DNA from: JBOFOR01 sp051654865
GTDB taxonomy: Bacteria > Bacillota > Clostridia > Peptostreptococcales > Peptostreptococcaceae
Direction: 5' to 3'
Length of the DNA: 8,385 bases
Assembly: GCA_051654865.1 (NCBI GenBank)
Contig: JBOFYV010000076.1
Span: 1-8,385, forward strand
Under the pieces are notes generated by a model. The model searched no databases and had not been told where the DNA came from. It was given only the letters and a program-made list of their open reading frames with translations. Below, in pieces: positions 1 to 4,398 of the stretch. The position numbers and the translations under genes are program-made. Each line of letters opens with the position of its first letter. The stretch's first letter is position 1.

Positions 1-557
1 GGTACATATTAGATGCAAAAGAAGATGCTACACTAATCTGTGGAATCAAAGAAGGATTAAACAGAGAAACATTCGCTAAAATAATAGAAGACGGTAAAGT
101 AGAAGAAAACCTAGAAAGAATACCAGTTAAAAAAGGTGACATGATATACATACCAGAAGGAACAGTACATGCTATAGAAGGTGGACTTAAATTACTAGAA
201 GTGCAACAAAGTAGTGACGTTACATACAGAATGTACGACTGGGGTAGAGATAGAGAAATGCACGTAGAAAAATCTCTAGACGTAATAGACTACGACAAGA
301 AGAACAAAGGTGGAAAAATAGAAAACTTCACTAAACTAGAAACACCATTCTTCATAGTAGAAAAAATAGACGTAGACGGAGTTTACGAAGACAAAGTAAA
401 CGAAGATTTCCAATCATACACAGTAATAAGCGGAAATGGAAAAATAACATCTAACGAAGAAACAATAGAATTAAAAGAAGAAGAAACAGTATATATCAAA
501 AAAGACGTAGAATACAAAATAGAAGGTACATTAGAACTATTAAAATCTTATGTATAA
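1..557 (+). CDS. manA: Mannose-6-phosphate isomerase, class I (3' part, 5' end outside window)
   Basis: This is the C-terminal ~185 residues of a class I (cupin, zinc-dependent) phosphomannose isomerase, the cytoplasmic enzyme that interconverts mannose-6-phosphate and fructose-6-phosphate. The frame is open from base 3 (YILDAKEDATLICG) back through the left edge, so the ATG at 141 is internal and not the start. Family hallmarks are visible: IPEGTVHAI, whose His belongs to the metal-binding cupin core, and EVQQSSDVTYRMYDWGR, the conserved strand carrying the substrate-site Arg. The C-terminal cupin-like domain then follows and ends at a TAA. The bases GG before the first full codon fit a Trp codon, as in the usual WYILDA start of this region. 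A terminator lies about 25 nt downstream. Family identification is confident; the full length and the upstream context cannot be seen. Confidence 0.93.
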   Translation, partial: YILDAKEDATLICGIKEGLNRETFAKIIEDGKVEENLERIPVKKGDMIYIPEGTVHAIEGGLKLLEVQQSSDVTYRMYDWGRDREMHVEKSLDVIDYDKKNKGGKIENFTKLETPFFIVEKIDVDGVYEDKVNEDFQSYTVISGNGKITSNEETIELKEEETVYIKKDVEYKIEGTLELLKSYV

Positions 558-580
558 AGTTAGTAAAACCAATTAAAATA

Positions 581-610
581 AAAAAGTGAAACCATCGTGT
601 TTCACTTTTT
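581..610. terminator. Bidirectional intrinsic terminator after manA
   Basis: A GTGAAAC/GTTTCAC stem (586-592/599-605) with loop CATCGT is extended by A5/T5 pairs on both sides. The T tract follows the stem on the plus strand, ending manA. The A tract before it gives a T tract on the minus strand, followed by ATTTT. It can therefore also end minus-strand transcripts coming from the 53-codon gene and the hairpin element at 628-780. Confidence 0.88.
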
Positions 611-627
611 TCTATACAACAACCATA

Positions 628-780
628 TCATAAGCTTTGAATGTTATTTAACTATATATAGTTCATGAGCGAAGATGGAGGTAATTACACAAGACGTACC
701 GACATTTTAGTATGGAGGGAGGCTTGTGTAATTACCTCCATCGAGCGGACTATATTAGTAAATACAATCAAAGCTTATGA
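628..780 (-). ncRNA. Candidate structured RNA / long-hairpin repeat element, copy 1
   Basis: This is a 153-bp near-complete inverted repeat. The outer arm TCATAAGCTTTGA (628-640) pairs perfectly with 768-780. A middle AT-rich stem (about 641-664 with 747-768) pairs with small bulges. The inner arm GATGGAGGTAATTACACAAG (674-693) pairs perfectly over 20 bp with 723-742. The 29-nt apical loop (694-722) holds ACCGACATT, TTAG and TGGAGGGA on the plus strand. AGCGAAGA (668-675) marks the base of the inner stem. The same loop and AGCGAAGA recur in the element at 2801-2950, with different stem sequences. The right end abuts the stop codon of the minus-strand 53-codon gene (781-783), and the left end lies 17 nt from a terminator. 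The minus strand is therefore the likely sense, as a 3'-UTR or small RNA of about 200 nt. It is not a recognised family by inspection; strand and function are inferred. Confidence 0.7.
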
Positions 781-942
781 CTAATAAATCTCATCTTCTT
801 CTATTTGTATTAATCCTTTAGAATCTAAAAACTCTTCCTCTAACTCTAAAATAACCTCAATAGTATCCTTAGAAACAGATTCACCAAGTCTTTTATATAT
901 AAATTCAATCATTTCCTCAACTGATATTGTAATTTCTTCCAT
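781..942 (-). CDS. Small acidic protein of 53 residues, unknown function
   Basis: A short ORF begins MEEITISVEEMIEFIYKRLG and ends IQIEEDEIY before a TAG at 781-783. It has a clear ribosome binding site (AAAGGAG, 8 nt before the ATG at 942). It is strongly acidic (about a third Glu/Asp) and looks amphipathic helical, with no signal peptide, membrane segment or Cys. I do not recognise the family. The RBS and the position between the DUF2500 gene and a terminator support a real gene. It lies about 90 bp downstream of the DUF2500 gene in the same direction with no obvious terminator between them, so co-transcription is possible. A weak -10-like TAGAAT lies upstream, but no convincing -35. Directly after its stop comes the long-hairpin element, which would form its 3' UTR. 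Confidence 0.7.
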   Translation of the reverse strand: MEEITISVEEMIEFIYKRLGESVSKDTIEVILELEEEFLDSKGLIQIEEDEIY

Positions 943-1030
943 GATATAACTCCTTTCAGATTAACTGACATAAGTTATATTCTACTATAGAAAACAAAAA
1001 AACAAAAGCATCTAAAAATAGTAAAAACAC

Positions 1031-1423
1031 CTAAACTTTTCTATTAAACTCCAAAAATCTAGTCCCTTGAAATTTAAGCTTACCATAATCATTCTCAGCC
1101 ATCATACCATAATCACGACCGCCAACAACAAGCTCCATTCTATCACCACTTTCAAACTCAAAAGTAACATAATAAGTAGTAGAGCTACTACCACTGTGAT
1201 AATGGCCATTAGCATCATGATGCCCAGAATTATGAGAAACATTAACCCTCTTAGATACAACCTTACAATCAACATCTAGAATAGGTTGACTATTATTACT
1301 AGACCATTCAGACACTCCCCTTATAGCATTAACAATAATAGTACCTAGAATCAAGAAAAATATTATAAAAAACATCACCGAAAACAAATCATAACTAGGA
1401 CCAAATCCACCATAATAATCCAT
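1031..1423 (-). CDS. DUF2500-family membrane-anchored protein
   Basis: A 130-residue protein with one hydrophobic segment near the N terminus (about residues 13-35), then an extra-membrane beta-rich domain. The C-terminal part (VVSKRVNVSHNSG, then TYYVTFEFESGDRMELVV, then GKLKFQGTRFLEF) matches what I know of the DUF2500 family, whose function is not established. The start is the ATG at 1423, preceded by AGGAGG at 6-8 nt. An in-frame extension of 37 codons upstream is rejected because it would run through that RBS and the promoter. The domain contains a local His-rich stretch (H64, H68, H69, H74, H76), which could bind metal, but this is only a composition observation. A good sigma-A type promoter lies 49-77 bp upstream. 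Family call is confident; role unknown. Confidence 0.82.
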   Translation of the reverse strand: MDYYGGFGPSYDLFSVMFFIIFFLILGTIIVNAIRGVSEWSSNNSQPILDVDCKVVSKRVNVSHNSGHHDANGHYHSGSSSTTYYVTFEFESGDRMELVVGGRDYGMMAENDYGKLKFQGTRFLEFNRKV

Positions 1424-1471
1424 AGAACTCCTCCTATAAATCAAATATATAAATATTAATAAATAAATTGT

Positions 1472-1500
1472 ATCATACAAAAAATAGTAAAAAGTAACAA
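1472..1500 (-). promoter_or_regulatory. Sigma-A type promoter of the DUF2500 gene
   Basis: On the minus strand, a -35 TTGTTA (1495-1500) is separated by exactly 17 bp from a -10 TATGAT (1472-1477). It lies about 50 bp upstream of the ATG, in the interval between the SASP terminator and the DUF2500 start. Confidence 0.65.
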
Positions 1501-1532
1501 TATGGATATAAAACAAATCAAAATATACACTC

Positions 1533-1563
1533 AAAAAGAGCTCTAAAACAATGTTTTAAAGCT
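1533..1563 (-). terminator. Intrinsic terminator of the SASP gene
   Basis: Read on the minus strand, AGCTTTAAAAC pairs with GTTTTAGAGCT around an ATT loop (11 bp with one U-G wobble), followed by CTTTTTG. It lies about 35 bp past the SASP stop codon and upstream of the DUF2500 promoter, so the two minus-strand genes are separate units. Confidence 0.8.
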
Positions 1564-1597
1564 ACTTATTAGACAAATATCTATATCTATTAAATTA

Positions 1598-1843
1598 TTA
1601 ATTCTCAGAATTATACTTATCAACTAGAGCCTGCTCAGCAAGTTCCACCATACTCTTAGTCATTTGACCACCTACCTGCTCACCAGCTAATACATTCTCA
1701 GCTTGTCCCATTAATGTTCCTTGTGGAGCATTACTCTCGATTTTATCCGTTTTCATATTATAATGATAGCCCATCTCAGATGCTATCTCCATTCTTAAAT
1801 TACTTAAAGCTTCCTTAGCATTATTCTTTGTTTGATTATTCAT
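1598..1843 (-). CDS. Alpha/beta-type small acid-soluble spore protein (SASP)
   Basis: An 81-residue protein that, by family, coats and protects DNA in the dormant spore core and is degraded by GPR protease at germination. The first conserved half is AKEALSNLRMEIASEMG (residues 9-25), with the EIASE region (19-23) where GPR cleaves. The second is GGQMTKSMVELAEQALV (58-74), equivalent to the GGEITKRLVxMAEQQL block of other members. The spacer between the halves is about 32 residues, longer than the roughly 15-20 common in classical family members, with an unusual NAPQGTLMGQAENVLAG stretch. It is therefore a divergent member. The ATG at 1843 has an AAAGGAGAG ribosome binding site. Expression under sigma-G would be expected from the family, but I could not pick out a convincing sigma-G promoter. 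It has its own terminator. Confidence 0.88.
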   Translation of the reverse strand: MNNQTKNNAKEALSNLRMEIASEMGYHYNMKTDKIESNAPQGTLMGQAENVLAGEQVGGQMTKSMVELAEQALVDKYNSEN

Positions 1844-1940
1844 ACTTAATCTCTCCTTTTAATTAAAATCTCTTACCTAATATCCTTAACAAAAAACAAA
1901 ACTTCTATAACAAATATGTAAGGATTTTCTAAAAATAAGA

Positions 1941-1946
1941 TATAAT
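1941..1946 (+). promoter_or_regulatory. Probable -10 box for the csoR-rseC operon
   Basis: A perfect TATAAT lies 34 bp before the csoR-like ATG, but without a good -35 hexamer at 16-18 bp. The weak -35 could fit a regulated promoter. ATCCTTA (1883-1889) and TAAGGAT (1919-1925) form a 7-bp inverted repeat upstream; whether it is an operator is unknown. Confidence 0.45.
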
Positions 1947-1979
1947 ATAAATATAACTAAACAAAACAAGAGGTGTACA

Positions 1980-2264
1980 ATGGAAGAAAAAGAACTATCA
2001 CAAAACAATGACAAAGAAGCATTAATAAAAAGGCTTAAAAGAATAGAAGGACAAGTAAAAGGTATACAAAATATGGTAGAAGACGATAGATATTGCGTAG
2101 ACATACTAACGCAAATATCCGCAATTAGATCAGCCATAAACAAAGTAGGAACAATAATACTAGAAAATCATATGAAAGGATGCGTAACACAAAGCATCAA
2201 AGAAGGAAATAGCGAAGAAATGGTACAAGAATTAATGAGTACAATAAACAAATTCGTTAAATAG
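1980..2264 (+). CDS. csoR: CsoR/FrmR-family metal- or thiol-sensing repressor
   Basis: A 94-residue all-helical repressor of the DUF156 (CsoR/RcnR/FrmR) family. The signature RLKRIEGQVKGIQNMVEDDR spans residues 18-37. The ligand residues C39 (DRYCVD), H64 and C68 (ENHMKGC) have the 25- and 4-residue spacing of the Cu(I) site of CsoR. This favours copper (or a thiol/persulfide signal in CstR-like relatives) over the His-rich RcnR nickel site. Such proteins are tetramers that leave DNA when the ligand binds. The ATG follows a GAGGTG ribosome binding site at a short spacing. It is co-transcribed with the RseC-like gene 10 bp downstream, and no copper ATPase or chaperone gene is in view. The symbol is by family; the true inducer is inferred from the ligand pattern only. 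Confidence 0.88.
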   Translation: MEEKELSQNNDKEALIKRLKRIEGQVKGIQNMVEDDRYCVDILTQISAIRSAINKVGTIILENHMKGCVTQSIKEGNSEEMVQELMSTINKFVK

Positions 2265-2274
2265 GGGGAGCAAT

Positions 2275-2727
2275 ATGGAACAACAGGGGTATATAATAGA
2301 GATAATTGATAATCAAACCGCAAAACTAAAAATGCAAAGACACTCAGCCTGTGCATCATGTGGCAAATGTACCACAACATCAGAAAAAAAAGACATAATA
2401 GTAGAAGTAGACAATACAATAGGGGCTAAAGTAGGGGACAGAGTAGTAGTTAATATGGAAAGCGTAAATGTATTAAAAGCAACAATAATAGTATATGCGA
2501 TACCTTTAATATGGCTTATGATAGGAACTATAGCCACGTATTTTACAATTCAATCAGTAGGAATTACAAACAACATAGAAATTATCAGTGGGATAGTTGG
2601 ATTAATACTAATGATGGCAGCATTCTTTGTAATTAAAACAAAAGACAGAAAATACAGAGAAAGCAGAGAATACATACCAATAGTAACAAAAATAATAGTA
2701 TCTAAAGATAATGAAATAAAAATATAA
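2275..2727 (+). CDS. RseC/MucC-family (SoxR-reducing system) membrane protein
   Basis: A 150-residue integral membrane protein of the RseC family (PF04246 type). Its N-terminal ~65 residues form a small beta-rich domain with a Cys cluster, ACASCGKC (C26, C29, C32), the redox or Fe-S-like signature of the family. Two hydrophobic segments follow (about residues 69-91 and 102-121), then a charged cytoplasmic tail. In proteobacteria RseC modulates sigma-E and helps reduce SoxR together with Rsx/Rnf electron-transfer proteins. In clostridia the role is unclear, and a link to Rnf or redox control is inference. A strong AGGGGGAG ribosome binding site lies between the upstream stop and the ATG, only 10 nt apart, so the gene is in one operon with the CsoR-like repressor. 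That pairing suggests the repressor controls it. Confidence 0.85.
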   Translation: MEQQGYIIEIIDNQTAKLKMQRHSACASCGKCTTTSEKKDIIVEVDNTIGAKVGDRVVVNMESVNVLKATIIVYAIPLIWLMIGTIATYFTIQSVGITNNIEIISGIVGLILMMAAFFVIKTKDRKYRESREYIPIVTKIIVSKDNEIKI

Positions 2728-2753
2728 AACTCAAATGACTTCGTCCGTCACTT

Positions 2754-2781
2754 AAAAAGGGTACTACTAAAAGTAGTACCC
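2754..2781 (-). terminator. Intrinsic terminator for the minus-strand exporter operon
   Basis: A 10-bp perfect stem, GGGTACTACT (2759-2768) with AGTAGTACCC (2772-2781), and a 3-nt loop. The minus strand continues with TTTTTAAG, a good terminator tail. On the plus strand the tail is CTACAATTT, so termination of the rseC transcript is less certain. It lies 19 nt past the left end of the second hairpin element. Confidence 0.8.
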
Positions 2782-2800
2782 CTACAATTTACTGAAGTAA

Positions 2801-2950
2801 CGATTCATTGATTTATGTAGTAAAATGGAAAGCGTAGCGAAGAGGGTGGAACGTATAAGTAGCACCGACATTGCGTTAGCCTGGAGGGATACTTATACGT
2901 CCACCCTCTTCGCGAAGCCACCCCATCTACCTACACAAATCAACGAATCG
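2801..2950 (-). ncRNA. Candidate structured RNA / long-hairpin repeat element, copy 2
   Basis: A 150-bp inverted-repeat element homologous in layout to the one at 628-780. The outer arms 2801-2814 and 2937-2950 pair over 14 positions with one A-C mismatch on the plus strand (a G-U pair in minus-strand RNA). TGTAG/CTACA (2816-2820/2931-2935) continues the stem. The inner stem 2837-2861/2890-2913 is 24 bp with a single bulged A. The 28-nt apical loop (2862-2889) contains ACCGACATT, GTTAG and CTGGAGGGA on the plus strand, closely matching copy 1. AGCGAAGA (2836-2843) again lies at the base of the inner stem. The stem sequences are unrelated to copy 1, so pairing rather than sequence is kept there. 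The element overlaps the last four codons, including the stop, of the exporter subunit gene and is followed on the minus strand by a terminator. Confidence 0.7.
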
Positions 2951-3398
2951 CATTTTTACGAAGTAATATTAAACTTATAGTTCTAGCTAACGAAGTAATT
3001 ACTAAAACCCCTAAAGCAATAGCACAGGCCACAAATAATACATCAGCACCTGTAGAAATAGCTAAATCGTAATTACCCTGAACTAAATAAAGCATAGTAT
3101 TATACATACCAAGCCCTGGAACTAAAGGAATAATTCCAGGTATAACAAATAAAATAGCCGGCTGCTTTAATCTTCTAGCCAAAATCTCACTCATACAAGA
3201 GACCACTGCAGCAGCTACAAAATTGGCAAAAATACTATTAGAAGAAACACCAATCAAATAATAGAACATAGCCCAACCAAGACCACCAGTCACCCCAGCA
3301 GGAAATAAAGTCTTAACAGGTGCATTTAAAAATATAGAAAAACCAACCGTAGCCAAAGTAGAATATAAAAAATGCATATAAATAGGCATATCAGTCAT
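2940..3398 (-). CDS. Threonine/serine exporter, small subunit (YjjB/ThrE C-terminal type)
   Basis: A 152-residue hydrophobic protein with about four to five membrane segments, corresponding to the C-terminal half of ThrE (DUF3815/ThrE_2; YjjB in E. coli). The characteristic block ILFVIPGIIPLVPGLGMYNT lies at about residues 82-101, with a polar SEILARRLKQPA stretch just before it. In organisms with split ThrE, the two halves act together to export threonine and serine or related small acids. Its ATG overlaps the upstream gene's TAA by one base (TAATG), which implies translational coupling. AGGAGG lies 9 nt before the ATG, inside the end of the upstream gene. The stop codon is embedded in the outer arm of the hairpin element. 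The substrate is inferred from the family. Confidence 0.87.
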   Translation of the reverse strand: MTDMPIYMHFLYSTLATVGFSIFLNAPVKTLFPAGVTGGLGWAMFYYLIGVSSNSIFANFVAAAVVSCMSEILARRLKQPAILFVIPGIIPLVPGLGMYNTMLYLVQGNYDLAISTGADVLFVACAIALGVLVITSLARTISLILLRKNAIR

Positions 3399-4186
3399 TA
3401 GAACATACCTCCTAACCTAATCCAAACTTCAAGTACAAACCCGACACCACAAGCTATAGAAATAGCAGTCATACCAGCATCAAAAGCACGAGCCACACCC
3501 GACATCAAATCACCAGATATCAAATCACGAATTCCCTTTATAAAAGAAACCCCAGGAAGAAGTGGCATAATAGAACCAACAATCAACATTCTAGGCGTAT
3601 CCAAAATACCCATCTGAGTAAGTAGCACCCCAGCTGTAGCAATAAAAAACGAAGAAGTAAGAGAAGAGAAAGCCGGTATAGAACTTAATTTCATCATCTT
3701 ACCAAATAAAATAACTGCAAGAATCGAAGTTAAAAAAGTAAATCCGAAATTTACAATATTATTACCACCCAACAAACAGCCGAAAAATGCAGAACCAAGG
3801 CCAGTAGCAATATTTACGATATAAGGAGGATAATTACTAGCACCACCCAAAGTACGAAGCTGCTTAATAGCCTCCTCAATAGGCAAATCAGAATTATTAA
3901 CAAACTCCCTAGAAAAATTATTAAGTAAAGAAATTCGATTTAAATTTATAGAACGGCTCTTAATGGTCTTCATAAAACAAAGCCCATCAAACCTTTCATC
4001 CGAAATAATAATAACAGTAGGAGAAGTAAACACACTAATGTGATAAAAACCCCTAGACCTACAAATTCTAAGTACACTATCCTCCACACGATAAGTCTCA
4101 GCCCCACTAGCCAACATCAACTCACCGAGAAACAAAGCAAGCCTCAAAACATCCTTCTTATAACCCTGATTGAACTCAACATTCAT
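3398..4186 (-). CDS. Threonine/serine exporter, large subunit (YjjP/DUF1212, ThrE N-terminal type)
   Basis: A 262-residue protein corresponding to the N-terminal half of ThrE (DUF1212; YjjP in E. coli). A soluble ~110-residue N-terminal domain carries the conserved LMLASGAETYRVEDSV. About five membrane segments follow, with the signature LLPGVSFIKGIRDLISGDLM and then SGVARAFDA in the C-terminal part. The ATG at 4186 is chosen because GGAGG lies 8 nt before it; the earlier in-frame ATG at 4216 would add ten residues across that RBS. It is the first gene of a two-gene operon, overlapping the small subunit by one base. A TATAAT at 4222-4227 (minus strand) is a probable -10, with only a weak -35. 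It is divergent from glyA, a serine-metabolism gene, which fits but does not prove a serine role. Confidence 0.87.
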   Translation of the reverse strand: MNVEFNQGYKKDVLRLALFLGELMLASGAETYRVEDSVLRICRSRGFYHISVFTSPTVIIISDERFDGLCFMKTIKSRSINLNRISLLNNFSREFVNNSDLPIEEAIKQLRTLGGASNYPPYIVNIATGLGSAFFGCLLGGNNIVNFGFTFLTSILAVILFGKMMKLSSIPAFSSLTSSFFIATAGVLLTQMGILDTPRMLIVGSIMPLLPGVSFIKGIRDLISGDLMSGVARAFDAGMTAISIACGVGFVLEVWIRLGGMF

Positions 4187-4221
4187 AAAACAAACCTCCA
4201 AAATAAAACTTAACATAAAAG

Positions 4222-4227
4222 ATTATA
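4222..4227 (-). promoter_or_regulatory. Probable -10 box of the exporter operon
   Basis: On the minus strand the context reads GGTATAATC, a perfect TATAAT about 36 bp before the ATG at 4186. No good -35 is present 16-18 bp further upstream (GTAACA is the best), so the assignment is moderate. Confidence 0.5.
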
Positions 4228-4398
4228 CCAAACATTCCAATATATGTTACTAAAAATAGAAAGATGCAAAACAAAAATATTATTATGCATAAATCTTATT
4301 TTACTTTTATATATATAACTATAGTTTAGTTTGCCAAAATACATAAATTTTATAAATTAAAGGTAAATAAACAATAATAAAAAAGGAAGAGTGAAAAA

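Noticed and set aside
141..141. ATG at 141 as the start of a short cupin gene
   Set aside because: The frame is open to the left edge with conserved phosphomannose isomerase sequence, so this Met is internal.
628..780. Element as a transposon-derived MITE
   Set aside because: It has long terminal inverted repeats, but the terminal sequences differ between the two copies and no target-site duplication is visible at either. Conservation is in the loop, opposite to a MITE. Mobility is not excluded, only unsupported.
1424..1534. 37-codon upstream extension of the DUF2500 protein
   Set aside because: It would cover the AGGAGG site and the promoter at 1472-1500, and the residues have no counterpart in the family.
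1886..2143. 85-residue minus-strand ORF opposite the csoR gene
   Set aside because: It is antisense to a clear CsoR family gene, Ser/Phe/Ile-rich as expected of a reverse-complement shadow, with no ribosome binding site.
2842..2866. Resemblance of AGGGTGG...ACCG in element 2 to the T-box antiterminator sequence
   Set aside because: The T-box consensus is contiguous AGGGTGGNACCGCG, but here AGGGTGG is in the stem and ACCG is in the loop, 14 nt apart. Element 1 lacks AGGGTGG, and no aminoacylation gene follows.
4187..4216. Upstream in-frame ATG adding MLSFILEVCF to the large exporter subunit
   Set aside because: The extra codons cover the GGAGG site that serves the ATG at 4186, and they have no RBS of their own.
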